Below, one piece after another: positions 53,601 through 62,312 of a stretch of 64,000 nucleotides of DNA. The first letter of the stretch is position 1; the number at the start of each line of letters is the position of its first letter. Source of the DNA: Rhynchopus sp. YZ270_cl-10 (lineage: Eukaryota > Euglenozoa > Diplonemea > Diplonemida > Diplonemidae); assembly GCA_964035575.1 (NCBI GenBank), contig OZ037852.1, positions 930,001 through 994,000 on the forward strand. Reading direction: 5' to 3'. The notes under the pieces were generated by a model. That model made no database searches. It saw only the letters and a list, made by a program, of their open reading frames with translations, and had not been told where the DNA came from. Made by a program: the position numbers and the translations under genes.

Positions 53601-54028
53601 GGCAAGAAAAGTTAAGATGATCTGAAGCTTGCGATATCTAGTCACCTTGTGAGTGCAAGGGCGGAAGATGTAAAATGTAGAAGCAGTTGTAGCATATAAT
53701 ATTCATTCAAAACAAAGTAAAGCGTGCTCAGGTGGCACCATTACAATGATTATCGATTCGGCTTGAAATACAAAAGCCTGCTCGTGACAGTATACTTTGG
53801 TGCATGACCGGTGCACCTAGTGGACCTATCCATTTTGAGGTTGAAATCTGATGTGCCAAACAATACATCCCTCTTGGGAAAGGACGCTGAGAGAAAAATA
53901 TCATGGCGAGGTCAAAAAAAAAGAAGAAAAAACAAAAACAAAACAAAAATATGTATTATACCTTCGTATCTGATGGAACTCTTGCTGATAAGACACAGCT
54001 TCTGCCCGAGCCGGGGCTGGTTGGCCAT
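50700..54028 (-). CDS. LSM14: LSM14/Scd6/Trailer-hitch P-body protein, seven exons
   Basis: Exons 53962-54028, 53451-53583, 52796-53221, 52487-52586, 51764-51844, 51332-51412 and 50700-50753 give 313 residues; all phases agree. All six introns start GTAT (five GTATG, one GTATAA) and end in AG. LSM14 proteins repress translation and promote decapping in P-bodies. The LSm domain comes first (LISKSSIRYEG, then ANVSMYGTEQRP and RGNDIQDLTV), then a Gln/His-rich and Gly-rich linker. The FDF-like exon 5 (FNYEEMNEKVESFQKEKSEN) is followed by exon 6 with the FFD box (GGFFDTLTKDSE) and TFG box (RTFGD), and exon 7 is an RGG tail ending RGGRGY. Motifs sit neatly one per exon. Introns carry SLR-B, -C, -D and -H copies and a MITE. 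A CTTCCCAG acceptor-like site lies 22 nt before the ATG. Confidence 0.95.
50788..50838 (-). repeat. SLR-H copy in LSM14 intron 6
   Basis: Same block as in the JMJD6 intron (24147-24205). It ends about 35 nt from the 3' splice site of the last intron. Confidence 0.8.
51070..51112 (-). repeat. SLR-D-like copy in LSM14 intron 6
   Basis: Diverged: CTGAGCCTCGAGTACTTACTC and ACTCACCTA segments (first shortened to its core GAGCCTCGAGTACTTAC). Placement and orientation match the family. Confidence 0.55.
51187..51240 (-). repeat. SLR-C copy in LSM14 intron 6
   Basis: Consensus-like: GAAAACTTGG lead, TATTAGTGTAGACACCCGAG, then closing arm CACTATAC. Confidence 0.85.
51997..52034 (-). repeat. SLR-D copy in LSM14 intron 4
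   Basis: Outer arms AAGATGA and TCACCTTT are intact and the inner stem is diverged. A CCAACCTTTCTTC tract follows on the sense strand. Confidence 0.75.
52172..52456. mobile_element. MITE of 285 bp inserted in LSM14 intron 4
   Basis: Perfect 14-bp terminal inverted repeats, TTGAGGTGATCCAG and its reverse complement, flanked by the direct repeat TAAG (52168-52171 and 52457-52460). The interior is built from about eight TTTTCACTTGGTTTCACACA-like units, some inverted (TTCACGGTGTGAA palindromes). It has no coding capacity. The insertion lies between exons 4 and 5 of LSM14 and splits an AAAGATAAGTTG sequence of SLR-E type, so it is younger than that repeat. The superfamily is not assigned. Confidence 0.85.
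52655..52696 (-). repeat. SLR-C variant in LSM14 intron 3
   Basis: Keeps TTGTATCAGTGT and CGAGGATG-GCTC but uses a new closing stem AGTGTC/GACACT in place of TAGTG/CACTA. Confidence 0.6.
53335..53364 (-). repeat. SLR-D variant hairpin in LSM14 intron 2
   Basis: Perfect stem GTGTGT (53343-53348) and ACACAC (53356-53361) around loop CTCTCGT, the same loop as SLR-D but with a wholly different stem. Confidence 0.7.
53611..53649 (-). repeat. SLR-D copy next to the 3' splice site of LSM14 intron 1
   Basis: Arms AAGATGA and TCACCTT are intact. On the sense strand the hairpin is followed directly by TTAACTTTTCTTGCCCCC and the CAG of the acceptor, about 27 nt away. Confidence 0.8.
53761..53853 (-). 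repeat. SLR-B copy in LSM14 intron 1
   Basis: First stem AAAG/CTTT, second stem GGTGCA/TGCACC around TGACCGG, a paired variant of the other copies. Confidence 0.8.
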
Positions 54029-54365
54029 TTTTTCTTGTGTAAAAGGTTTCTGGGAAGGGGTGTGGTAGGAGGAATGTACAATAAAAACACAACAAAAATC
54101 CCTCCAAAAAGGGAGAAAACATAAAACAAAAATTTCCCTTTCGTTGTTTTTTTTGCGTTGGGCTAGACTAGATATGAAGACAAAAAAGAAGCACTGAAGC
54201 TTCCTCCTGCACTGACAATCACCATTATCACATGGCTCTGCACACACACACATGCCACCCTACAAACAATGACCTCTGAATACGGCTAGGAAGGAGGCCA
54301 GGATACTCCATACAGACACCTTATCTCTCAAGCAGGCGAGGCAATTGATGTCCGATATTATTATT

Positions 54366-55247
54366 TTACGAATCAGTTCGATAGGCGTCATTGAGGACCC
54401 CTGCAGCTTGGAGGATGAACCGGTCTGCGTCTGTGTCCCCGGCCATGTGACGTCGGTTCACCTTTCGTGCGTTTTCTGTTGCCATTCTCTTTGTTTCAGT
54501 GCGTCGGAGGAAGGCGTCGCCGTGTGCAGAGGAGCCGACCCCCCACACCTCAACCTGGCGTACGGTGTGCTCTGACTCTTTGTGCAGCTCGCTTGAGTGT
54601 GTTTCGCAGCGCTGCAGACTTGAGGAGACGTGAAGCGGTCCAAACCGCATCCACTCATCATCTGCATCCACATCCGCCACACCCTCCCCCTTCAAATCTA
54701 CACACACCAACTTCCGCCCAATCGCGAAGAACGCAACCGACGCTACCTCCGGCTTCCACGCATCATTCTGCCGTTTCGGCCAGCTATGCACCACCACACC
54801 CAAGGTGCCATACGGCAACCGCACACAGAGCACCGTAGGCCCAGGGTACACACTGCAGAGTTCGAACAAACGCTTTGAAGACCACCCATGGGTCTCCGAT
54901 GTATAGAGCTCACGCCACTCCTCTGTGCGTGGGGGGAGGTGCCAGCGCAACAGAGAAAGACCTGGGGCGGTCTCGGCAGGTGGCATCCACGTCTCCCCAA
55001 GGCACTGCGCACGCCAGCTTTCCACCCCTGCATGGGTGTTCAAGACAACAGGTGGTGGTACCGCCCAGTAAGCCGCAAAAGAGGCTACGTCAGGATACTG
55101 TGCCGCAAACACCGTGTCCCCGCCCTCCTTCCGCTCGCGATAGTACCGCAACACTGCAAGCTTGTCATCCGGGGTGATCTCATAGCCACTCTGCACACCA
55201 TTGGGGAACGCTGCGTCATCCTTCCCTTTGCTACCAGAGGCACCCAT
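54366..55247 (-). CDS. TLDc-domain-like protein with N-myristoylation signal
   Basis: Single exon, 293 residues from the ATG at 55247. MGASGSKGKDD fits an N-myristoylation site, so membrane association is likely. The middle and end follow the TLDc pattern: WRELYTSETHGWSSKRLFELC, PTVLCVRLPYGTLGVVVHSW, VASVAFFAIGRKLVCVDL and a final VRQVEVWG (first string here begins at about residue 130). TLDc proteins take part in oxidative-stress resistance and V-ATPase regulation; MEAK7 is a myristoylated TLDc protein with a similar start. Here the domain is diverged, so the assignment is probable rather than sure. A CACTAG acceptor-like site lies 20 nt before the ATG, and a 140-bp inverted repeat lies 110 bp upstream. 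Confidence 0.7.
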   Translation of the reverse strand: MGASGSKGKDDAAFPNGVQSGYEITPDDKLAVLRYYRERKEGGDTVFAAQYPDVASFAAYWAVPPPVVLNTHAGVESWRAQCLGETWMPPAETAPGLSLLRWHLPPRTEEWRELYTSETHGWSSKRLFELCSVYPGPTVLCVRLPYGTLGVVVHSWPKRQNDAWKPEVASVAFFAIGRKLVCVDLKGEGVADVDADDEWMRFGPLHVSSSLQRCETHSSELHKESEHTVRQVEVWGVGSSAHGDAFLRRTETKRMATENARKVNRRHMAGDTDADRFILQAAGVLNDAYRTDS

Positions 55248-55356
55248 TGTTTTCTTGTGTAGGGCCCTAGTGGAGGTAGGGAAAAGGAAGACGAAGAGAG
55301 AGGAGATGAAAATGATATCTTTTGAATCGGCAAAAAAAATAATTATATACTCTAGG

Positions 55357-55500
55357 GAAATATTGAAGCTATATTTACCTGAGGGGGGTGTCAACCACCA
55401 AGGGTTCGGATTTACCGAGCCGAAGGCGAGGTAAATCCGCACCCGAGGTGGTTGACACCCCCCGAAGGGAAATATCTTCAATATTTCCCAAGAGTTTGTA
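55357..55500. repeat. long imperfect inverted repeat (about 62-bp arms, 13-bp loop)
   Basis: Left arm GGGAAATATTGAAG..., GGGGGGTGTCAACCACC, GGATTTACC. The right arm is its reverse complement with few changes, around the loop GAGCCGAAGGCGA. As RNA it would form a very stable hairpin upstream of the TLDc gene. Confidence 0.9.
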
Positions 55501-56355
55501 ATTTTATTTCCCAAAATAAAGTGCCAAAAGCCAAATTGCTTAGGAGATTGTGACCCTTGCGTGCTGTTGGTTGATGGGTGTGTGGGGAGGTGAATGGTGG
55601 TGGTAAACAAAAACTTTTTGGTCGTCGCCTCGTTCTTTTACGAACCCTTAGGAGGAGAGTGCCCAAACGGGGGGGAAAGCCACTTGCAGCTTCTCCCCGT
55701 TTTCGTGTTCACGTGTGTAGTTAAGCCTACTGAACACATACCACATGGTGTTGGGTTTATACTCCTTCTCCTAGGCTTGTACACAGAAGTGTACTTTGGT
55801 GTAACCCTAGATGGTCAAAACACCCGATTTTTGCGGGTTTTTGCATTTTTTGGTGCCCAAAAACCCAACGCAGGGGTCGAATTTTTCCCGGATTTTTTTT
55901 TCTTCTGAGATTTTTTTTTGATTTTTTGACAAGGCGTTGGCCCATACATTTTGACAGGTACAGGTGGATTTTCGTACAGAAAATGACCGGGGAATAAATT
56001 TGTGATGCTCAAAACAGCCCAATTCTTGCTTTTTTTGATTTTTTGGTCCCAGAAGGGTGCCTGGGGTGTAGTGAGCAGTCACAAAAAACACTTGTGAAAA
56101 AAGAAAAAAAAATTTTTTTTTGCCGGGAAAATATTATAATATTTTACCTACCCATTTTTGGCTGGGATCCCCGGCTATTTACTATATTTTACCTGCTCAA
56201 ATTACTATATTTACCTGCTCCAATTTTTTACGTGTAATTTGGTCGGGGAAAATATGAAAATAGCAGGGAAATACTGACACTTTACCGTCCCTGCCTCCTA
56301 AGCAATTTGGCTTGAGGCACTTTATTTCGGGGAATAAAAAAATATAAAACTTTGC
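55493..56355. mobile_element. possible foldback element flanked by 60-bp inverted repeats
   Basis: Both ends share AAATAAAGTGCC, then AAGCCAAATTGCTTAGGAG, in opposite orientation (55517-55550 and 56290-56325), with weaker matches outward. The interior has several GGGAAATAT and TATTTTACCT palindromic pieces like those of the adjacent big hairpin, and no coding region. Confidence 0.5.
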
Positions 56356-56368
56356 CAAGTATAAAGTG

Positions 56369-56410
56369 AAGCTGATAAGAGTGCAAACGCCCCCTGGGCG
56401 CAGGCGCTGG
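56369..56410 (-). repeat. SLR-E copy
   Basis: GTGCAAA, then stem CGCCC/GGGCG with loop CCT, then GCAGGCGC. Confidence 0.7.
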
Positions 56411-56739
56411 TAGGAAAAGAAAAAGGGGGGAAAAAAGAGAAAAGAAAAAAAAAAAGAAAAAACTGAAGCTTGAAAGAAAGCACTGAAAAAACGTGCCTTC
56501 TGAAATACCGCAGTGTAAAAAAAGGGCCTTCTGCCACACATTTTGCACACTCCTTAAATCCACATAGTGGTGTGTCCGTGGAAGATTAATGACACTCCAT
56601 TTTTTTTTTTTTTGAAGGGGAAAAAGCTAGGTTTGGGAGACTAAGAGTGCTTGTCAGAGAGAGGTGGAGTGGGTAGGTGAGTCAATAGAGGGAGCAAGGA
56701 AAAAGAGGGAGGGGGGGAAAGAAAGAAACCCTTGAAAAC

Positions 56740-56770
56740 GATGAACGTGCCTCTCGTGCACACCACATCT
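56740..56770 (-). repeat. SLR-D variant hairpin
   Basis: GATGAAC lead, stem GTGC/GCAC around CTCTCGT. A further SLR-D copy follows at 56786-56820. Confidence 0.6.
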
Positions 56771-56785
56771 AAGAAAAGTTGCTAT

Positions 56786-56820
56786 GTATATCCTAAGCCT
56801 CTCGTTGCTGAGTCACCTAC
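56786..56820 (-). repeat. SLR-D copy
   Basis: CCTAAG arm and CCTCTCGTT loop, then GCTGAGTCACCTA. Confidence 0.7.
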
Positions 56821-57645
56821 AAAAAAGAAAAAGAAAAAGAAAAAATTAAAAATGAGGACATGACTAGCAATGCGTATCTTTTTTGCCTCTATTGTCCTCC
56901 CTTTCGTTGTTCTTGTTTTATTGGTATACAACCACACCTAAACAAGATGAATGACAAACTCCGTTTTTAATGAAAAACTGGAGTTGATTTGAGCGAACAA
57001 CAAGGGTACTGAAGGAGCCCTTGTGTGAGCCCTGTGTACCTATTGGGGGAAAAGAGTGTGTGGGAAATCTCAGTTATTTTTTTCTGTATGATTTTCGCCA
57101 CAACTAAACAACATATTCCCAAAAATGTATTTCAAAAAAAAAAAAAAATTGAAGGAGAAAAAAAAATTGGTGTGCTGTGGGGGGGTGGGAAGTTGCTGGA
57201 ACAACAAAAAAAAAACGACATTTTTTCACGTTCACACGAAGTACCGATAAAGCAAATATTGACACAAACAATACAGGCGAGAAAAAAAAAGATCGGACAC
57301 GAACTTACACATCCACATTTGCAGCAAATCTGCGGAGCTCAGAAAGAGGGGGCTTTTATATTAAAAAGAATACATACTGACCACCTCCTCTCATTTCTGA
57401 CAAGCTCTGCGCAATGGAAAACTGCCTCACTCTGTGTCTAAAATACTTACTAATTTTTTTTAGTAATCTTTTCCATAACGTTGTTGCTGTTTTGTTTGTT
57501 TGTTTGTTCTCCCCCCCTCCCCCCTACCCCCTCCCCCCCTGTTCTCTCCCCCCCTCCAGATAGATTCGACAAAAAAAATCGAATATTTTTTGTCTGAAAC
57601 AGATTTCCCCCCTCCCTCTTTCCCCCCTCTTCAGAGCAAAGTATC

Positions 57646-58068
57646 TCAAAGCTCGGTTTTTGTTATCTTTCCCCAGACCCTGACCTCTTTGTCCTTGATG
57701 AAGGAAGAGGAGCGGATGACAAGGTAGTACATGCCTGGGTGTAACACTTCACCTGTCTTGTCGTATGTGTTAACGGTCTTCCAGGCTTTTTCTGAGAGGT
57801 TGTTCTGTGGGAGGAAGCGGCTTGCAAGAAGACTTTCAAGAGCCTGGTCGAACTGCTTCTTCTCTGCGGCAGTGAGGAAGGATACCTCCACTGTACGCTG
57901 TTTGTCCCGCGCGTCGAGCTTGATGTTCACCTTGCATTTGTAATCAATGTTCACCTCCAGCTGCGACGGCGATGTTGTCGACACACGCTGAATATCCATC
58001 TGCGGGCCACCCATAAGCTTCCTCAGCGAGCTTCCCTCCTCATCCTCACCCGAAAAACAGCACCCCAT
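57646..58068 (-). CDS. acylated small protein, unknown
   Basis: Single exon, 140 residues. MGCCFSGEDEEGSSLR has Gly2 for myristoylation and Cys3/Cys4 for palmitoylation, so plasma-membrane or flagellar-membrane attachment is likely. The rest (VNIDYKCKVNIKLDARD, VEVSFLTAAEKKQFDQALES, MYYLVIRSSSFIKDKEV) alternates strands and one long helix, a PH-like or small beta-barrel pattern, but no family is recognised. Dually acylated small proteins are common in kinetoplastids (calflagin-type signals), which fits the suspected group. The ATG at 58068 is the first in frame. Confidence 0.75.
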   Translation of the reverse strand: MGCCFSGEDEEGSSLRKLMGGPQMDIQRVSTTSPSQLEVNIDYKCKVNIKLDARDKQRTVEVSFLTAAEKKQFDQALESLLASRFLPQNNLSEKAWKTVNTYDKTGEVLHPGMYYLVIRSSSFIKDKEVRVWGKITKTEL

Positions 58069-58575
58069 GTTTTGTGTATATTTTGATCAACTATTTTTGG
58101 GAATTAAAGAAAGGTTCACAGTTTTTTGTGGGAAAAAAAAAAGAGGGGAGTTTCGTTCTTTTTTTCAACTCTAATCTAATGGAAGGGGTGTGGGAGAAAT
58201 TAGTACAAAAAAAAAAAAAAAAAGACCAGTAAAGCCTGGCATTTTACACAAAAAAAAAAAAAAATACTATTGTTCGGAGAATGTCTTGAACATTATGACA
58301 AAAAATGATGGGAATATGGTGGGCCTACCACAGGCCTGAACCCAACTAGCTGAACATTTTCAGTGTTCTTTTTTATTAACTAAAGAAGGTCTAAGTCTAG
58401 GTGTGTTTACTGCTGTTTTATTCCCCTGAAAACGGATACAAGGAGGGGGGTCGAGCTATTTCAAAACAAAATATTTTGTTCCGACATTTAACAAAAAAAT
58501 ATTACCGAAACTACGGAGTTGGGCACCAACGAAATGAATGCCATTTACGTAACAGATCAAAGAAAAACTGTTACC
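58069..58575. other. intergenic, nothing recognised
   Basis: Several A runs and no repeat family copy. Confidence 0.5.
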
Positions 58576-59280
58576 TCAGAGGCAATTTGTTGGCAGAGTT
58601 GCCAAAGGGACGCCCCGCCTCGCCCTTTCCGCTCCGAGGGCTTTACGAGCTTCAAGCTTTCTGCTCAACCGCTCAATGCTCTGCTGCAGACACAGCTCCT
58701 CTAACGCTGTCGGGGAATCGTTTAGGGTAGCCTTCGCCAGAACACTGCTATGACCGTCACCATCGTCGTCATCGCTTCCCCCACTACCAGCATAACGTCC
58801 CTGCCCACGCGTACCCTTTGAGTACGCAGCAATCGACTTCACCTGCGAGGGTAACACCCGAACCTCGAGAGGCTGCACCTGAAGCTCTGGGTGTTGCAGC
58901 AGAAAGTCGTTCCACACAATGTCAACATTGCTGTCGCGGAGGTGTGTCTTGAGTGTCTCCTCACTGTTCTCTTCGTCTACTTCACAGTGTTTCTCTGCCG
59001 CAAGAAAGTCGTGGGTGGACTGCGAGACAGAGGTGTGCTGCGGGATGTGGGGTTGGGGTGGACGTTGTGGGAGGTGCTGGTTGCTGCTATGGTGCACACT
59101 CCGTGCGCGGTTGCGTCGTGCGGCAATCACGCTTTTGTGATGTGCAGACGCGTCCTCTTCTGCACGACGCAGCTTCCGTTCCGCACGCTGTCTACGCTCT
59201 CTGTTGTCCGCCATCCACCTCCGCTCCATCACCAATCGAGCCTCCCTAGTAGTAGTAGCGGTGGAAGTGTAATCCGACAT
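58576..59280 (-). CDS. coiled-coil protein, unknown
   Basis: Single exon, 234 residues from ATG at 59280 to TGA at 58576. A basic, heptad-like N-terminal helix (REARLVMERRWMADNRERRQ and onward, about 12-48) is followed by a His/Pro/Gln-rich linker, a segment VDIVWNDFLLQHPELQ, an acidic Asp run and a second basic helix (LEELCLQQSIERLSRKLEAR). No family is recognised. It could be a cytoskeletal or basal-body-associated protein, but nothing in the sequence shows that. Confidence 0.65.
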   Translation of the reverse strand: MSDYTSTATTTREARLVMERRWMADNRERRQRAERKLRRAEEDASAHHKSVIAARRNRARSVHHSSNQHLPQRPPQPHIPQHTSVSQSTHDFLAAEKHCEVDEENSEETLKTHLRDSNVDIVWNDFLLQHPELQVQPLEVRVLPSQVKSIAAYSKGTRGQGRYAGSGGSDDDDGDGHSSVLAKATLNDSPTALEELCLQQSIERLSRKLEARKALGAERARRGVPLATLPTNCL

Positions 59281-59743
59281 ATTACGAGAGGGAAAAAATA
59301 ATGAGAAATTAGAGTTGGCTCCAAACTCAAGAAACCCCCATCCTATTTGCGAAGGTGTGGAAGGGAGGAAGAGGAGGGGGAAGAGGAGGAGGAGGGAGAG
59401 GGAGAGGGAGGGAAGGAAGGAAAAAAAAATAGGGCAGTTCTTTTCGAGACGAAGACGGAGACCGGTGGGGGGGAGTGGGTATAATACAATAGGGGGATGG
59501 TAATGCTGGGTAATAGAGGTGTTGATGTATTATTTTCTTTTCTTTTTTGAAAAAAGTGGTGAACGTGTAGTTGCGTCCCCTTTGCTCCCCCCTGTCTGAG
59601 GGAAGCTGGAATTTCCCTCTTTTGACTACTATTTGATGCCGATGTTTGCGGTTTCTTTTATTATGCTTTTTTTTTCCCTGTTTTGTTTCGTTTTTTTTAT
59701 TTCTTTTCTTCGTAATATCAAATTCTTGCATTCACCTTGAATC
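59281..59743. other. intergenic, nothing recognised
   Basis: GGA-rich purine tract near 59360-59420 and T-rich stretches; no repeat family copy. Confidence 0.5.
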
Positions 59744-60796
59744 TCAACTACGCTGCCATGGTTGGAAATCCATGTCAAGACAACCAAGGGCACGTTCTGT
59801 TGCTCGGGTGATTCTGGTGAGCTCTGCCACGTTGTTGTCGTTACATTCCATGCGGAGAAGGACTTGTCGGTAGATCTCCTCCGTGGTGTGGTCCTCTGCA
59901 GAGAAGAGGATGTCTGCGAAGTCCCCAGTCGACTCAGCTACAAGCCAGGTCCCGCTCTCCAGCTCTGATAGCAGCTGCCCCGGAGCCCACGCCGCAATCC
60001 CCTGCACAGTGACCGTCCCCTCAGGTGCCACCTCAGGCACCTCGTCCACGCTGTCAGTATCGCGCGCCAAACTCCCAATCCCACCCCCCACATAAAAGTG
60101 CTTATCCGGCGTCAACCGTTGCAACAAAATGTTGCAACAATCAGTATCCACCGGCCCACCATACCGCAGGTTCTTCCCATTCGAAGGCACATTCAAAACA
60201 AGCGCCACAGTGCCATTGTTGTCATGTATCCATACCGCCATCACAGTCTGAGTGAACTCCCCATGGATAAGCGGGTGTGCAACAAGGAGAAGTGCGTTTG
60301 CAGTGTCCTGCAGCTTTGCGCGTGCGAGGCATTCCTGTTGGCTTTTGGAGACAGTGCCTTTTTCGATGTCAAAAATATGTCGGAAGTCGGTGATTTGACG
60401 TGAGGTGAGGTTGTTTGCCCATTCTTCTAGGGCGGGTTTGGAGTCGATGACGCGCTGGCGTGCGCATTGCGAGACTTGGGAGCAGTACTTCATGCCGGAC
60501 ATGGCAGCGCTTGTGTCGCCACCTTTGCTGCGGAAGGCTGCCCTGACTGCGTCGGACACAGTCGTTGTGTTGTCGTGGTTCGGCACGTACCAGTCTGCAT
60601 TCCCATTCACCTCACGCACAAGCTCTGTGACACGCTCTCGCCCCGCAGGCAGCCCCTCCTTCGGCATATGCGCCTCTATCGCCTGCGGCGACGTCGCAAG
60701 CAGACTCCTCACTGCAACATCCTTATCAACCGACAAACACGTACGCAAGATACGTCGGTACAACATAGGCACAAGCCCCATCCCTTTTGAGGCCAT
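59744..60796 (-). CDS. LYR-motif plus AlgH/UPF0301 (DUF179) protein
   Basis: Single exon, 350 residues from the ATG at 60796. The N-terminus MASKGMGLVPMLYRRILRTC carries an LYR motif at 12-14 in a short amphipathic helix, as in LYRM proteins that act with mitochondrial Fe-S clusters and respiratory complexes. From about 165 the protein matches the AlgH/UPF0301 domain: ALLLVAHPLI, VALVLNVPSNG (LVLN 199-202), YGGPVD (212-217), then AAWAPGQLLSELESGTWLV and ADILF. The role of AlgH domains is not established; here a mitochondrial location is inferred from the N-terminus. The middle (60-160) is helical and unassigned. The frame is open upstream of 60796 but not protein-like. Confidence 0.82.
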   Translation of the reverse strand: MASKGMGLVPMLYRRILRTCLSVDKDVAVRSLLATSPQAIEAHMPKEGLPAGRERVTELVREVNGNADWYVPNHDNTTTVSDAVRAAFRSKGGDTSAAMSGMKYCSQVSQCARQRVIDSKPALEEWANNLTSRQITDFRHIFDIEKGTVSKSQQECLARAKLQDTANALLLVAHPLIHGEFTQTVMAVWIHDNNGTVALVLNVPSNGKNLRYGGPVDTDCCNILLQRLTPDKHFYVGGGIGSLARDTDSVDEVPEVAPEGTVTVQGIAAWAPGQLLSELESGTWLVAESTGDFADILFSAEDHTTEEIYRQVLLRMECNDNNVAELTRITRATERALGCLDMDFQPWQRS

Positions 60797-61189
60797 TAAA
60801 AACGGCCAAAAAAAAATGTTCCTTGTTATGAAGGTAAGTGAGAGTTCGTGGTGGATGCACAGAAGAAAGGGAGAGGTGGGGTGTGGGGAGCTGCTCGTTT
60901 TCGTTCTCAAACACACAACAAAAATGCTACGCAAAATAAAGTGCCACACAGCCGAGAGGTCGGCTGCATACTTCTCGCTAAATATGCCATCTCCGAAGCA
61001 CGGCTAGATAGCGTGAGATATGTAGGCTGTCCAGAAGGAGAAAAAAAAAACGTATGAGGCATCCCTTTGCTTGTCTGATGCAGGGCATACTAAGTGGGGA
61101 GGGGGAATGTGAGGGGGGAAACGGTTGGAAGACGCACAGAAAAGAGTGCTTCAAAAAAAGGGAGGCAAAGAGAAAAGTTGGTACTGTGC

Positions 61190-61223
61190 GATGATCTTGA
61201 GACTCTCCTGCTTGGTCACCTTC
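61190..61223 (-). repeat. SLR-D copy
   Basis: Outer arm and CTCTCCTG loop are kept, but the inner stem no longer pairs. Confidence 0.6.
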
Positions 61224-61857
61224 TAAACGTTATCAGTGTTGGTCACGCACACAAAATATATGATACTTATCCACACTCTACAGACTACTGTTGTGCCTAA
61301 CCTCAACTCATACTAGACGCAGGACACAATGTTTCTTCAAAATAAAAAGAGTAGATTTTTTTTAAAAAATCTGCACAATGGGGGGAGGGTCTAAAAATGG
61401 AATCTATTTTTTGATTATTTTTGGCAAAAAAAAACCACAGTGACGGATACTTCTTCATTAGCATCACTCTTGCGTAAATTTGGGGGGAAATAGGGGGGAA
61501 AATTTGTCAATTTCAGATAATTCTAAATCCTCTCTGTGTTGAGTTATCGACAAAAAAGGCAAGTTCGATGATACAAACTCGTAACGCAAGCACTGACGTT
61601 CTGTGGGTTATCAAAACCCTAAAGTGTTGCAGTTGACGGTTGCTTACATTTAAAAAAAAAAAAATAGGCACAGTCATTTCCCACAGTCTGTTTGAGAAGA
61701 AAAAATGTTGCTATATCCTTTGAAAGGAACAAAAAGGAAAACTTGAAAGATGAATCAGTATCATACAACGCAACAAATCTTGAACTATAATTCCAAAAGG
61801 TAAAAAAGTTTTCCGCCTCACACCGAAGGTTGCAGCGCGGGGGAAAGAAAAGTTTGT

Positions 61858-61893
61858 AAGATGAGCCTAAGGATATTGTGCTTAGTCATCTTT
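61858..61893 (-). repeat. SLR-D copy
   Basis: AAGATGAGCCTAAG and CTTAGTCATCTTT arms pair almost perfectly; the loop has changed to GATATTGTG. ACAAACTTTTCTTTCCCCC follows on the sense strand. Confidence 0.75.
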
Positions 61894-62144
61894 AAAAATG
61901 TAACAACGTATGCAATGAAGAGGCAGGATCAACTCTGACTCCAGAAGAAACGAAATAAAAAAGCTATTATTTCCCTCAAAAATTCGTTTGTATACATCGA
62001 GGCAGGATCCTCTAAAAGGAAAAAGTTTGTAAGATGAACCGAAGCTTCTGCGCTTGCCAGTATACTGCGAAATTGCGAAACTGTGTGCTCCATACAATAG
62101 GATATCAGCGGATATGGTTGTGATATCCGATTGTGCTTGCAAAA

Positions 62145-62197
62145 AGAAAGATAAGTTGAAAGTGCAAACGCCGTTCAAAGGCGGGCGCAGACACTGA
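62145..62197 (-). repeat. SLR-E copy
   Basis: AAGATAAGTTGAAAGTGCAA lead, stem CGCC/GGCG around GTTCAAA, then GCGCAGACACTG. Confidence 0.75.
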
Positions 62198-62312
62198 AAA
62201 GAAATGCAACCACAACAAAGAAAAAAAATTGAAAGAAAGTACACAACAAACACACACGCAAGAAGTATGTCACAAAAAAATAAAATAAAATAAAGACTGT
62301 GGGTATTCACAT

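Larger units (their letters stand above)
55248..57645. other. foldback-rich intergenic, no gene seen
   Basis: Contains the large hairpin at 55357-55500, a flanking inverted pair (55493-55552 with 56289-56355), an SLR-E copy and two SLR-D-type hairpins. The rest is A/T-run-rich. Confidence 0.6.
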
